Positions 28,086-36,898 of a stretch of 64,000 bases of DNA are shown here, in pieces. The notes beneath the pieces were generated by a model. That model did no database searches. It was not told the DNA's origin and saw only the letters and a program-made list of their open reading frames with translations. The position numbers were made by a program, and so were the translations under genes. How positions within the stretch are numbered: the first letter of the stretch is position 1; each line of letters opens with the position of its first letter. The DNA comes from a bacterium 210917-DFI.7.65 (lineage in GTDB: Bacteria; Bacillota; Clostridia; Oscillospirales; Oscillospiraceae): the NCBI GenBank assembly GCA_020555865.1, contig JAJCJJ010000004.1:124001-188000 (forward strand), in the 5' to 3' direction.

Positions 28086-28953
28086 AACGCTGCTCCTGTA
28101 CCGCTTCCGGCTGTTCCAGTGTAAAGCGTCCCAGCTTTCCACTGCGGAATTCATCCATCAGCACCTTTGCCATACGCTCCGTATCCACTTCTCCGCCGGA
28201 AATCAGAAAACCGCGTTTGCGGCCCGTCCGGCACAGCAGATCATAGCCGCTCTCCCCCGTTTCCGGACTTACTTTGTAACGCTCCAAAAGACAGGCGGGA
28301 TAATCCCGGGCCAGGAATTCCATCAGTGCGCAGGCCAGTTCTTCCAGATCCATAACCTCGTCGCGAATCGCTCCAATAAACGCCAAACGCAACGCTGCAG
28401 CCTGATCTTCAAACTTGGGCCACAAAATCCCCGGTGTATCCAAAAGCTCCAGGCTGCCGCCCACATTGACCCACTGATTGGAGCGGGTTACGCCCGGCCG
28501 GTTTTCCGCCTTGGCACGGATCTTGCCTGCCACGCGGTTGATAAAGGTGGACTTGCCCACATTGGGGATTCCTACGACCATCACGCGGATCGTGCGCCCG
28601 GCCTGCCCTTTTTCGGCATAGCGCTGCAATTTTTCGGAAAGCAGCGCACGCACGGCAGGCACAAATTCTTTCACGCCCGCACCGCTTTTGGCTGCCGTTT
28701 CCATCACCGCATAGCCGCAACAGCGGAAATAGGCGCTCCACAGCTTTGTTTTAGCACTGTCTGCCTGATCGGTATGATTGAGTACGATCAAGCGCGGCTT
28801 GCCTGCCGTCAGTGCGTCAATATCGGGATTGCGGCTGGAAAGCGGAATGCGGGCGTCCAAAATTTCACACACGGCATCCACCTTTTTGATGACTTCTTCT
28901 ATAGCCCGCTGGGTTTTTTTCATATGACCCGGAAAATAATGCAGATCCTGCAT
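28075..28953 (-). CDS. rbgA: Ribosome biogenesis GTPase RbgA (YlqF)
   Basis: 292 residues. The circularly permuted GTPase order is seen: G4 NHTDQAD comes first (around residue 75), then G1 GIPNVGKST and G3 DTPG (LLDTPGILWP). It promotes late assembly of the 50S subunit. It starts one base after lepB ends, and the rplS-lepB-rbgA-rnhB order is common in Firmicutes. Confidence 0.96.
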   Translation of the reverse strand: MQDLHYFPGHMKKTQRAIEEVIKKVDAVCEILDARIPLSSRNPDIDALTAGKPRLIVLNHTDQADSAKTKLWSAYFRCCGYAVMETAAKSGAGVKEFVPAVRALLSEKLQRYAEKGQAGRTIRVMVVGIPNVGKSTFINRVAGKIRAKAENRPGVTRSNQWVNVGGSLELLDTPGILWPKFEDQAAALRLAFIGAIRDEVMDLEELACALMEFLARDYPACLLERYKVSPETGESGYDLLCRTGRKRGFLISGGEVDTERMAKVLMDEFRSGKLGRFTLEQPEAVQEQRYEE

Positions 28954-28954
28954 G

Positions 28955-29575
28955 CTACTTCACCCCTCCAATGCGGCTCCAATCGGTTCGGCCCGTTTCA
29001 TCCGGCCCCGGAATGAGAATACAGACAGCCTGCCCCAACAGATACCGGCGGTCCAGTTCCCCCAATACACTCTGACGGCTATCTGTGCTGGCGTTGCGAT
29101 TATCCCCCAGCACAAACACACAGCCGGGCGATACCGTGAACGGAAACGTGATGTCTCCGGCAGTCAGGGTAGGTTCCTTGATATACGATTCCTCCAACAC
29201 TGTGCCGTCTACCGTCACCGCACCTGTATTAAAATCAATGTCTACCGTCTGCCCTTCCGTGGCGATAATGCGCTTGATCACCGCTTCGCTCAAAAAACTG
29301 TCCTTCCGAAACACCACTATATCTCCATTCTGTGGAGCGTGCCAGAGGGTAGACAAAACCAGCACCCGGTCGTTCTGCCGCAAGGCCGGTTCCATGGAAA
29401 TACCTTCCACACAGATAATGCGCACAAAAAAAGTAAAACACAGCGCCACTAGTACCACCGACCAAACCAATGCATGCAGTAGATCCAGCCACAGCGGAGG
29501 GGCTTCCGCGCCTGTTTTCTCCCGCCGGGGCGGATGTATCCGCTTTTTCTGCTCTGTCTGTGTCTCTTGGCCCAC
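28955..29575 (-). CDS. lepB: Signal peptidase I
   Basis: 206 residues starting at a GTG with GGGAGG about 15 bases upstream. One membrane helix (about residues 29-50) is followed by the extracellular catalytic domain. The nucleophile Ser is in GISMEPALR, the general-base Lys in VIKRIIA, and GDNRNASTDSR is the conserved third box. It removes signal peptides from secreted proteins. The 146 bases upstream contain a TATAAT at a plausible position but no clear -35. Confidence 0.95.
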   Translation of the reverse strand: MGQETQTEQKKRIHPPRREKTGAEAPPLWLDLLHALVWSVVLVALCFTFFVRIICVEGISMEPALRQNDRVLVLSTLWHAPQNGDIVVFRKDSFLSEAVIKRIIATEGQTVDIDFNTGAVTVDGTVLEESYIKEPTLTAGDITFPFTVSPGCVFVLGDNRNASTDSRQSVLGELDRRYLLGQAVCILIPGPDETGRTDWSRIGGVK

Positions 29576-29718
29576 GGTTTTTTCGTTCCTCCCGCTGCTG
29601 ATCGATAACCATACTACAATAGTTTATTATTATATCTGATTTCTGTTTCAAAAGAAAGAGGTTCTTTCCCGTTTTTTAGATTTTTTCTATAGGGACAGCC
29701 TGTATGCCTTCAAAAACA

Positions 29719-29749
29719 AAAAAAGAGGAGCAAAACGCTCCTCTTTTTT
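29719..29749 (-). terminator. Terminator after rplS
   Basis: A GAGGAGC/GCTCCTC stem with a 5-base loop is bounded by A and T runs on both sides, so it works on the minus strand directly after rplS. It separates rplS from lepB. Confidence 0.85.
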
Positions 29750-29765
29750 GCGGTAAAAATCAATA

Positions 29766-30107
29766 TCAGATCTTTTCCTTGACTTTGGCAGCCTTGCCCA
29801 CGCGGCCGCGCAGATAGTACAGCTTTGCTCTGCGGACCTTACCGTGGCGAACCACTTCGACCTTGTCGATAATAGGCGAGTTGACCGGGAAAATTTTCTC
29901 CACACCAACGCCGTAAGACACGCGGCGGACGGTGAAAGTCTCCTCAACGCCACCATGCTTCTTGGCAATGACGGTGCCCTCGAAAACCTGAATTCTCTCA
30001 CGGCTGCCTTCTTTCACCTTCACGTGAACCTTGACAAAATCGCCGATGGCAACCTCGGGGCGATTTTCTCTGACCTGAGATTCTCTCAGTGCCTGCATCA
30101 AATCCAT
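29766..30107 (-). CDS. rplS: Ribosomal protein L19
   Basis: 113 residues from the ATG at 30107 ([17 protein letters not shown]), preceded by GAGGAGG. L19 lies at the interface of the two ribosomal subunits. The signature [23 protein letters not shown] and the terminal [16 protein letters not shown] are typical. It is transcribed alone, from a clear promoter about 100 bases upstream to a strong terminator. Confidence 0.97.
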   Translation of the reverse strand: MDLMQALRESQVRENRPEVAIGDFVKVHVKVKEGSRERIQVFEGTVIAKKHGGVEETFTVRRVSYGVGVEKIFPVNSPIIDKVEVVRHGKVRRAKLYYLRGRVGKAAKVKEKI

Positions 30108-30208
30108 GGATATGTTCCTCCTCAAGTATAGGCGTTCATGCCGCTTTCTCGGCTGCACAGTTTAAAAAATGCGCAGCACGACAGAGGACCGCCCTTTTAG
30201 ACTGAAAT

Positions 30209-30237
30209 ATTTTATCACAGACTCGCTCCCAATGCAA
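30209..30237 (-). promoter_or_regulatory. rplS promoter and structured 5' leader
   Basis: On the minus strand TTGCAT (30232-30237) and TAAAAT (30209-30214) are separated by exactly 17 bases. The leader from here to the rplS ATG is about 95 bases. It contains a stem CTGCGCA/TGTGCAG (about 30148-30171), so an L19-type autoregulatory leader is possible but unproven. Confidence 0.75.
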
Positions 30238-30280
30238 GCATTATTTTCATTTTTTGACAAAGCAGACTGTTTTCAAGATT

Positions 30281-30943
30281 TCAGCGAAACGGCTTTCCCT
30301 CAGCATCCAAAACATCTGTTCGCCGTACCAGTGAAAAATCTGGAACGTACTGCGGCAATTCTTTTTCCACAGCCACAGCCAACAGCGCCGGATTCAGTCC
30401 GGGGTTCTGCGCCGAAACGATCGTATGAATGCACAGCTGCCTCTCTTCCTCTTCCAGTTCAAAAGAGCGAATCAAGGGGATCAGATCCACATCGGCCAAA
30501 GCTTTGCGCTTCGTTTTTTTCCGGATCAGTACTTCCTTCCGGGAAAAAAGTGCCCGCACAGCATCCGCCGCCCCCAAGGGCACACCATGGTCGTACAGCA
30601 AGATCACATCCGCCGCCACAAAAGCAAGATCCCGCACCGGACGCACCGCCTCATAAGCTTTGCATACCCGCAGCCCTTCCGGGCACCCTGCGTTCAGCAA
30701 AGCGGGAAGCGTCTCCAGATCCACTTCGCTTTCCACTTCAAAATCCAGCAGTTCACAGCAGCTGCTCTGCCCCACCGGCAATGGGAGCAAAATGGACATG
30801 ATCGGATGCGGATGAAACCCCTGAGAGTGTTTGACAAACATGCCGCCCCGCAAAAAAAGCCGCTGGAAAGTACGCATCAGATCGAGATGGGAAATATAGC
30901 AGGCCGTCCCCTGCTTTTCAAACAGCAAACGTAATTTAGACAT
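30281..30943 (-). CDS. TIGR03936-family protein paired with a radical SAM enzyme (DUF2344)
   Basis: 220 residues from the ATG at 30943. The conserved opening LRLLFEKQGTACYISHLDLMRTFQR and the QGFHPHP motif identify the family, which is nearly always encoded beside or fused to a TIGR03960-type radical SAM protein. Its reaction is unknown. The start overlaps the end of the radical SAM gene by 8 bases, so the two are translationally coupled and probably form one enzyme system acting on RNA or ribosomes. Confidence 0.88.
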   Translation of the reverse strand: MSKLRLLFEKQGTACYISHLDLMRTFQRLFLRGGMFVKHSQGFHPHPIMSILLPLPVGQSSCCELLDFEVESEVDLETLPALLNAGCPEGLRVCKAYEAVRPVRDLAFVAADVILLYDHGVPLGAADAVRALFSRKEVLIRKKTKRKALADVDLIPLIRSFELEEEERQLCIHTIVSAQNPGLNPALLAVAVEKELPQYVPDFSLVRRTDVLDAEGKPFR

Positions 30944-32771
30944 CGCACTTTCCTCCCCCAATCAGGCAGTTGGCTCCGCAGCCGGTGCACTGGGTGCGGC
31001 AGTCCGGCGTGGTAATGCCCTCATAAGCGCGCTGGCGTTCCCGCCACAGGAACTTCTGCGAAACGCCGGAAGAAATCATCGACCAGGGCAGGATCTCGTC
31101 TCCCGGACGGACACGATTGGCATAAAAAGCCGGCTCAAGCCCGCAGTCCTCAAAAGCAGCCATCCAGAGATCCAAATTGTAATAATCCTGCCAGGCATCC
31201 ATTTTGGCCCCCCGGCGCCAGGCCGCTTCCAGCACGCGCCCAATGCGGCGATCGCCGCGGGAGAGCACCGCCTCCAAAAAGCTGGTGTCGGAATCGTGCC
31301 ACTTATACGATACCGCCTTAGCCTTAATATTGTCCCGCAGCAGCTGCACGCGGCGCTCATATTCTTCTTTGGTAATCTGCGCCTCCCACTGAAAAGCAGT
31401 GTGGGGTTTGGGCACAAACCAGGACGTAGACACTGTAACGCTGACGCCCCGGCGCTTGTCTGGCGCGCTCTCACGCCAAGTATGCACCACGTGGTCGGCA
31501 ATGCGGGCGATTTCCACAATGTCCTCGTCGGTCTCCGTGGGCAATCCCAGCATAAAGTAGAGCTTGACGGAACTCCATCCCCCCTCGAACGCAATGCGGC
31601 AGGAATGAAGCAGATCCTCCTCCGTCAGATTTTTATTGATCACATCGCGCAGGCGCTGGCTGCCAGCCTCCGGGGCGAAAGTCAGCCCCGCCTTGCGCCC
31701 TCGGGACAGGCGCTGCTGCAACTCCATGGAAAAATTGTCCGCCCGCAGCGATGGCAGAGAAAGATGCACTTTGTTGGCCTCACAATATTCCATCAGGCCG
31801 TCGCACAGATCGTTAAGTGGCTTATAATCACTGGTGCTCAGCGAGGAAAGGGTCATTTCCTGATAGCCTGAATCTTTCAGGGCTTCTACCCCATATTGCA
31901 GCAGCAAATCCTTGCTGCGGTTGCGTACCGGACGGTAAACGTATCCCGCCTGGCAGAAACGGCAGCCGCGGATGCAGCCGCGGAACAGCTCCAGCGTTAC
32001 ACGGTCGTTGATGACCTCCGTGGAAGGCACAATCGTTTTGGCCGGAAAATAAGCTTTGTCCATATCCTGCACAATCCGCTTGGTAACCACCTGCGGCGCG
32101 CCGTCTCTGGCCTCAATCGCGGCGACAGTGCCGTCGGCATGGTAGGAAACGTCGTACAGGCTGGGGACATACACGCCTTCGATCCGTGCCGCCGCACGCA
32201 GGAAGCGGGGCTTGTCCCACCCCTCGCGTTTAGCCCGACGATACAGCTCAATGATTTCCACCGTCACATCTTCCCCTTCGCCCAGGGAAAACAAATCGAT
32301 AAATTCTGCCAGCGGCTCAGCGTTGAAGCAGGCTGTGCCGCCAGCCATGATCAGCGGCGTCAGGGCCGTGCGCTCCGAGGCATGGAGCGGGATACCTGCC
32401 AGATCCAGCACATTGAGTACATTGGAAAAAGCCATTTCATACCCCAGAGAAAACCCAAGGATGTCAAATTCCCGAACGGCGTCGCCGGACTCCAGGGCAT
32501 ACAGAGGAATCTGCGCTCGGCGCAGTTCCTCCTCCATATCCGGCCAGGGAGCAAACACCCGCTCACACCAAACGCCGTCTATATTATTCATCACACCATA
32601 TAAAATCCGCATGCCCAGATTGGACATGCCGATTTCATAAGTGTCCGGAAAACAGAACGCAAAGCGCACATCTACCTGCGCTTTGTCCTTTACCACCTGA
32701 TTGTACTCTCCGCCCACATAGCGCGCCGGTTTCTGCACCCGGGGCAAAATGCGCTCCAGTCGTTTCTCCAC
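30936..32771 (-). CDS. Radical SAM protein of the TIGR03960 family
   Basis: 611 residues. A cobalamin-binding-like N-terminal region comes first. The radical SAM core follows, with the CxxxCxxC cluster-binding cysteines at 266, 270 and 273 (RGCIRGCRFC). A cysteine-rich tail (CTGCGANC...GGGKC) may hold a second cluster. The function is not established. In many Clostridia this gene precedes its DUF2344 partner near the spoIVF genes and rplU, as here. It lies 39 bases after the SpoIVFB-like gene. Confidence 0.9.
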   Translation of the reverse strand: MEKRLERILPRVQKPARYVGGEYNQVVKDKAQVDVRFAFCFPDTYEIGMSNLGMRILYGVMNNIDGVWCERVFAPWPDMEEELRRAQIPLYALESGDAVREFDILGFSLGYEMAFSNVLNVLDLAGIPLHASERTALTPLIMAGGTACFNAEPLAEFIDLFSLGEGEDVTVEIIELYRRAKREGWDKPRFLRAAARIEGVYVPSLYDVSYHADGTVAAIEARDGAPQVVTKRIVQDMDKAYFPAKTIVPSTEVINDRVTLELFRGCIRGCRFCQAGYVYRPVRNRSKDLLLQYGVEALKDSGYQEMTLSSLSTSDYKPLNDLCDGLMEYCEANKVHLSLPSLRADNFSMELQQRLSRGRKAGLTFAPEAGSQRLRDVINKNLTEEDLLHSCRIAFEGGWSSVKLYFMLGLPTETDEDIVEIARIADHVVHTWRESAPDKRRGVSVTVSTSWFVPKPHTAFQWEAQITKEEYERRVQLLRDNIKAKAVSYKWHDSDTSFLEAVLSRGDRRIGRVLEAAWRRGAKMDAWQDYYNLDLWMAAFEDCGLEPAFYANRVRPGDEILPWSMISSGVSQKFLWRERQRAYEGITTPDCRTQCTGCGANCLIGGGKCDV

Positions 32772-32810
32772 AGATAAAACGCTCCTATTTCTATAATATT
32801 ACGTTTCATT

Positions 32811-33452
32811 TTACCCGCAAAGACGTGATTTGACAATACCTGTTTCTGCGCACCAGCACAAAACGAACCAGAATTCCAGTACGACAAGCGGCAGCTGCAG
32901 CCCCACTGCCCCCTGCAACGCGGCGGTCAGCAGCAGCGCCACACACAGGAAAAAGCAGCCGACCCCATGTCCGATCCGGTCCGCCGTAATCGGGTCCAGC
33001 AGCCAGGAAAGCATCAGATACAGCGCTCTGCCGCCGTCCAGTTGCCGCAGCGGCAGCAGATTGAACAGCGCCAGCAACATATGGATACCCGAAAGCAGAT
33101 AGCCCCGCTCCCAGGAAAGCTCCGCCGCCGCGCGGCCCAGCACCAAAGCGCACACTAAGTTGACCCCTGGCCCAGCCAGAACGGAAGCGATTTCCCTTCC
33201 GTAGGAAAGCCATTCACTGCGCCGAATGCGCAGTTCTCCGCCAAAAGGCGTCAAAGTGAACTGCTCAATCTGTCCGCCCACCAGACGCAGTACCGCAAGG
33301 TGCCCCGCCTCATGCAGCGCTGCAGCCGACAAGATCGGAAACAGCAGCCTTTGCCGGTCCACTGCCGCAAACAGAGCCAGCAGCAGAAAGAAAAAAGGGC
33401 TGACCGCAATCCGCCCCGCTTTAGTCCGACGGCGCTTCTTCCAATGTGACAT
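32811..33452 (-). CDS. SpoIVFB-like M50 intramembrane zinc protease
   Basis: 213 residues, mostly hydrophobic with about five to six membrane segments. The zinc motif is HEAGH (ALHEAGHLAVLRL) and the second motif is NLLPLRQLDGG. Size and gene partner match SpoIVFB, which in Bacillus cuts pro-sigma-K in the mother cell. It overlaps the upstream M23 gene by 32 bases, the same order as spoIVFA-spoIVFB. A generic M50 role is possible, but the sporulation context and sigma-E-like promoter favour the Spo assignment. Confidence 0.82.
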   Translation of the reverse strand: MSHWKKRRRTKAGRIAVSPFFFLLLALFAAVDRQRLLFPILSAAALHEAGHLAVLRLVGGQIEQFTLTPFGGELRIRRSEWLSYGREIASVLAGPGVNLVCALVLGRAAAELSWERGYLLSGIHMLLALFNLLPLRQLDGGRALYLMLSWLLDPITADRIGHGVGCFFLCVALLLTAALQGAVGLQLPLVVLEFWFVLCWCAETGIVKSRLCG

Positions 33453-34485
33453 AATAAATCGGGTTCAAGTAGACATCTTTCTGCTGCATAGCAAAATGCA
33501 GATGCGCGCCTGTGGCTAACCCCGTGCTCCCCACTTCCGCAATTTTTTCTCCTTTTTTCACCACTGCACCGCCGCTGGCCGTGATCTTACTGCAATGCCC
33601 ATAAATCGTCGTCAGCCCTCCACTGTGGCTGAGCATGATATACTTTCCCAAAGAACTGCTCTCGCCCACCGCTTTGACCGTTCCATCCGCAAAAGCGCCG
33701 ATGTCCGTGCCGGCGGGGGCAGCAATATCCAATCCACGGTGGAACTTCTCTTCCCCTTCAATAGGATGCTCCCGATAGCCGAATGGCGAGGAAAGCCAGC
33801 CGGACACCGGCGTCGTATAGGAAATTCCCAGCACGCACTGTTCCATAATGACTCCTTCCGGCACCTCTTCGGCCGGGGCTGTCTGCACCTGCGCCTCCTC
33901 CGGTTGCGTTTCGGAAGCAGATGCAGCCCCCGGCGGCAGTGCGCTTTCTGCCGTTTCCGCACCCTTTTCTGCCACCAATTCCTGACGAGAAGAACGTTCA
34001 CCCTGGCGCTGCAGCCAAGTGCCGCAGTCATCCCAATGCCGTGAAAAAGCCAGCAAGGCGTTTACCGGCTCTTGCTGGCTGATGTCTGAAAGGGGTACTG
34101 TGACCGTAGTTTCCACGGCCTGCCCCTCTACTTCTGCGGGGTGGAACACCTCGGCATAAACATCTCCGGCGACTTTTTGCAAGCTCTCCTCTCCGCTCAC
34201 CGCCCGTCCCACTGCACTGAATACCTCCCGATAATCCACACTGTGCTCCATTTGTGCAGAGAACGCAGCGCGCAGGCTTTCAAAACGCGCCGGCATATTG
34301 ATTTTTGCTACCACCAAAGCGAGAAAAATCGATGCACATACGATCAGCTGTATCCAGCGCAGCAGTTCGCCACGGCCCATGGCATCATCTTTTCTCCGGG
34401 TTCTTTCCCGGCCGGCGCTGTATAGCCGGCCCTTGCCGCTTCGATAATCCTCCGCCACCGTACTGTAACGCAGATCCGCCAACAC
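33421..34485 (-). CDS. SpoIVFA-like M23 (LytM) domain membrane protein
   Basis: 354 residues from a GTG with AAAGGAGG upstream. One membrane helix lies at about residues 43-60, followed by a variable Glu/Ala-rich spacer. A C-terminal LytM domain has HRGLDIAAP and GAHLHF, so the metal-binding His and Asp are kept and peptidase activity is possible. In Bacillus, SpoIVFA holds the SpoIVFB protease in check in the outer forespore membrane. The 32-base overlap with the M50 gene and the promoter below support the same role. Confidence 0.78.
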   Translation of the reverse strand: MLADLRYSTVAEDYRSGKGRLYSAGRERTRRKDDAMGRGELLRWIQLIVCASIFLALVVAKINMPARFESLRAAFSAQMEHSVDYREVFSAVGRAVSGEESLQKVAGDVYAEVFHPAEVEGQAVETTVTVPLSDISQQEPVNALLAFSRHWDDCGTWLQRQGERSSRQELVAEKGAETAESALPPGAASASETQPEEAQVQTAPAEEVPEGVIMEQCVLGISYTTPVSGWLSSPFGYREHPIEGEEKFHRGLDIAAPAGTDIGAFADGTVKAVGESSSLGKYIMLSHSGGLTTIYGHCSKITASGGAVVKKGEKIAEVGSTGLATGAHLHFAMQQKDVYLNPIYYVTLEEAPSD

Positions 34486-34518
34486 GCCCCGCCTCCTTTG
34501 GAAAATATTTGATGTTCT

Positions 34519-34546
34519 ACTGTATGCCTTTATCCCTGAAATATGT
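34519..34546 (-). promoter_or_regulatory. Sigma-E-type promoter of the spoIVFA/B-like pair
   Basis: On the minus strand ACATATT (34540-34546) and CATACAGT (34519-34526) are 13 bases apart. This matches the mother-cell sigma-E consensus known from Bacillus (ATATT-like -35, CATACANT -10). It lies about 35 bases ahead of the GTG start of the M23 gene. Confidence 0.65.
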
Positions 34547-34598
34547 CTGTTACAGCTTATCGACTATATCCCAGCAGTATCCCATCTGCCAAAAGCAA

Positions 34599-34634
34599 AA
34601 AAGAAAGACACAACTTCCGTTGTGTCTTTCTTTT
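34599..34634 (-). terminator. Terminator after tRNA-Pro
   Basis: A 14-bp stem (AAGAAAGACACAAC/GTTGTGTCTTTCTT) with a 4-base loop begins right at the encoded CCA end of the tRNA. A run of U residues follows on the minus strand. Confidence 0.88.
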
Positions 34635-34711
34635 TGGTCGGAGTGTCGGGATTCGAACCCGAGGCCTCATGGACCCGAACCATGCGCGATACCAAACTTC
34701 GCCACACCCCG
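34635..34711 (-). tRNA. tRNA-Pro (anticodon CGG), CCA encoded
   Basis: The minus strand folds into a full cloverleaf. The 7-bp acceptor stem is CGGGGTG/CACTCCG with one G-T pair. The anticodon stem CATGG/CCATG encloses the loop TTCGGGT, giving anticodon CGG. The T arm contains GGTTCGAATCC. The discriminator is A and CCA is encoded. It reads proline CCG codons, with a consensus promoter upstream and a terminator immediately after. Confidence 0.96.
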
Positions 34712-34724
34712 ATGAACTTTATTT

Positions 34725-34753
34725 ATTATATAGATCGCTTTCATTTCTGTCAA
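34725..34753 (-). promoter_or_regulatory. tRNA-Pro promoter (full consensus)
   Basis: TTGACA (34748-34753) and TATAAT (34725-34730) on the minus strand are separated by exactly 17 bases. This is a perfect housekeeping promoter, as expected for a tRNA gene. Confidence 0.92.
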
Positions 34754-34799
34754 GTATTTCTTTTTTCTTTTTCTGCCGCAGAAAATATGCGCCTTCCTC

Positions 34800-34828
34800 T
34801 TGACAAAAAACAGAGTCGGATATAATAT
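34800..34828 (+). promoter_or_regulatory. leuA promoter
   Basis: TTGACA (34800-34805) is followed after 17 bases by TAATAT (34823-34828). It drives the T-box leader and leuA and is divergent from the tRNA promoter. Confidence 0.85.
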
Positions 34829-34835
34829 AAAAATC

Positions 34836-35097
34836 AAAGACGATGAAGGGAAAAAGATTGGTTTCTCTTTCTTTCAGAGAGCTGGCGGTTGGTGCAAGGC
34901 AGCAGAAACGATCCAATGGATAACTGGTCCCGGAGTTGGCAGTCCGAAACAGACGCGTAGGGCTGCACGGTGAGCACCGTTATATGCTCAGGCCTTGTTG
35001 GAGGCCGATGAGGGTCTGCCGGGTAACCGCAGGCTGAACCAGGGTGGTAACGCGTTAGTACACGCCCCTGACTGAAACAGTCGGGGGCGTTTTTTTC
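34836..35097 (+). promoter_or_regulatory. T-box riboswitch, leucine specific, ahead of leuA
   Basis: The T-box sequence AGGGTGGTAACGCG sits at 35041-35054. A terminator follows: a CGCCCCTGACTG/CAGTCGGGGGCG stem (35063-35089) and a T run. Stem I contains the GGCGGTTGGTGCAAGGC distal region. The specifier loop lies between two helices, ATTGG/CCAAT (34857-34861 with 34913-34917) and GGGA/TCCC (34848-34851 with 34928-34931). The triplet at its end is CTG (34924-34926), a leucine codon. Uncharged tRNA-Leu should therefore allow transcription of leuA. Confidence 0.93.
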
Positions 35098-35123
35098 ATG
35101 CCCCCCGAAAGGAGTTTTTTATC

Positions 35124-36827
35124 ATGATGTACGAAGGCTGCAAAAAATACATTCCGTTCCATCCGGAATACATTCCCGACCGCACTTGGCCGGACAAGGT
35201 AATCGACCATGCCCCCATCTGGTGCAGCGTGGATCTGCGCGATGGCAACCAGGCCCTGATCGACCCCATGAATCTGGAAGAAAAGCTGGAATATTTCCAG
35301 ACGTTGGTGGATATTGGATTCAAGGAAATCGAAGTAGGCTTCCCCTCCGCCTCGGAAACGGAATACGAAATTCTGCGCACCCTGATCGAACGAAATATGA
35401 TCCCGGACGACGTGACCATCCAAGTGCTGGTGCAGGCCCGTGAACATCTGATCAAAAAAACCTTCGAGGCCATCGACGGTGCCAAAAATGTGATTCTGCA
35501 CTTCTATAACTCCACCTCCACCCTGCAGCGCAAAGTGGTGTTCCACATGGAGATGGACGGCATCATCAAAATCGCCACGGATGCCGCCAAATTGATCCGG
35601 GAGTTGAGCGAACCCGTCATTGCCAAAGGTATGAACCTCCGCTATGAATATTCTCCCGAGAGTTTCTCCGGCACAGAAATGGACAACGCCGCACTGATTT
35701 GTCAGAAAGTGATTGAAACCATCGGCGCTACACCGGAAAACAAGATCATCCTGAACCTGCCGGCCACGGTGGAAGGCAGCATGCCCAATCAATATGCCGA
35801 CCAGATCGAATACTTCATCCGCCATCTCCCCTCCCGGGACTGCGCCATCATCTCCATCCACCCCCACAACGACCGGGGCACTGGCGTGGCCACTACAGAA
35901 ATGGCTCTTCTGGCCGGCGCTGAGCGCGTGGAGGGCACCCTGTTCGGAAACGGCGAACGCACCGGCAACGTGGATATCGTAACCGTGGCCATGAACATGT
36001 ATACGCAGGGCATCGACCCGCACCTTGATTTCTCCCAAATCAACAAAATTAAGGAGATGTACGAACGGTGCACCAAAATGGTGGTGCCGCCCCGTCAGCC
36101 CTACGCCGGGCAGCTGGTGTTCACCGCTTTCTCCGGCAGCCATCAGGACGCCATCAACAAAGGCACCCAGTATATGAAAGAGAGCCAGAGCCCTTATTGG
36201 GAGATCCCATATCTTCCCATCGACCCGGCAGACGTAGGCCGCGAATATGAGCCGATCATCCGCATCAACAGCCAAAGCGGCAAGGGCGGCGCAGCCTTTG
36301 TCATGCAGCATAACTTTGGCTACGACCTGCCAAAAGTCATGCACGCTGAGTTCGGACATATCGTGCAGGTGGAAACCGACAAGGTGGGCAAGGAACTGCC
36401 CGCCGAGCGCGTTTATGAATTGTTTAAAGAAAATTATATTGACGCTTCCTATCCTTATGAACTGCTGCGCCATTCCTTTGAGGAAACTACGGGCGAAGAC
36501 GGCAGATCTCATGTGAAGTTCTGCGGCACGCTGCGGCACACTGACACGACTTTTGATGTATCCGGTGAGGGCAACGGCCCCATCGACGCATTCTTTAATG
36601 CCATCCACGGCCAAAAGATGGATCGTTTCACCTTTGTAGACTATAAGGAGCACGCCATTTCCGACGGCTCTGATTCCATGGCTGTAGCTTATATCCAGCT
36701 GCGCGATCACGATGGCAACGACGTATTCGGCGTTGGTATTGATCATAACATCAACCTCGCACCGCTGCGCGGCATCCTCTCTGCCATCAACCGCGCCTGG
36801 TGTGCACGGCATCACAAACAAATCTGA
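35124..36827 (+). CDS. leuA: 2-isopropylmalate synthase LeuA (long, fungal-like type)
   Basis: 567 residues; the LeuA type related to yeast and actinobacterial enzymes. It condenses acetyl-CoA with 2-oxoisovalerate, the first step of leucine synthesis. The TIM-barrel has the metal motif DLRDGNQAL near residue 38 and ISIHPHNDRGTGVA (two metal His). The C-terminal regulatory domain (from about residue 430) should bind leucine. AAAGGAG precedes the ATG. No leuBCD genes are in the window. A leucine T-box in its leader adds tRNA-level control to allosteric control. Confidence 0.95.
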   Translation: MMYEGCKKYIPFHPEYIPDRTWPDKVIDHAPIWCSVDLRDGNQALIDPMNLEEKLEYFQTLVDIGFKEIEVGFPSASETEYEILRTLIERNMIPDDVTIQVLVQAREHLIKKTFEAIDGAKNVILHFYNSTSTLQRKVVFHMEMDGIIKIATDAAKLIRELSEPVIAKGMNLRYEYSPESFSGTEMDNAALICQKVIETIGATPENKIILNLPATVEGSMPNQYADQIEYFIRHLPSRDCAIISIHPHNDRGTGVATTEMALLAGAERVEGTLFGNGERTGNVDIVTVAMNMYTQGIDPHLDFSQINKIKEMYERCTKMVVPPRQPYAGQLVFTAFSGSHQDAINKGTQYMKESQSPYWEIPYLPIDPADVGREYEPIIRINSQSGKGGAAFVMQHNFGYDLPKVMHAEFGHIVQVETDKVGKELPAERVYELFKENYIDASYPYELLRHSFEETTGEDGRSHVKFCGTLRHTDTTFDVSGEGNGPIDAFFNAIHGQKMDRFTFVDYKEHAISDGSDSMAVAYIQLRDHDGNDVFGVGIDHNINLAPLRGILSAINRAWCARHHKQI

Positions 36828-36840
36828 TCTCCGCATATTA

Positions 36841-36882
36841 AAAAGGAGCTGCAGCACTTGTAAAGTGCTGCAGCTCCTTTTT
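36841..36882. terminator. Bidirectional terminator between leuA and the SDR gene
   Basis: A long near-perfect stem (AAAAGGAGCTGCAGCACTT/AGTGCTGCAGCTCCTTTT) with a GTAA loop and A/T runs on both sides. It serves the convergent genes leuA and the short-chain dehydrogenase. Confidence 0.93.
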
Positions 36883-36898
36883 CAGATCCACTCGTTGC

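Noticed and set aside
35055..36857. 600-codon open frame antisense to leuA
   Set aside because: It mirrors leuA exactly and arises from its codon bias; it has no family signature and would run through the T-box terminator.
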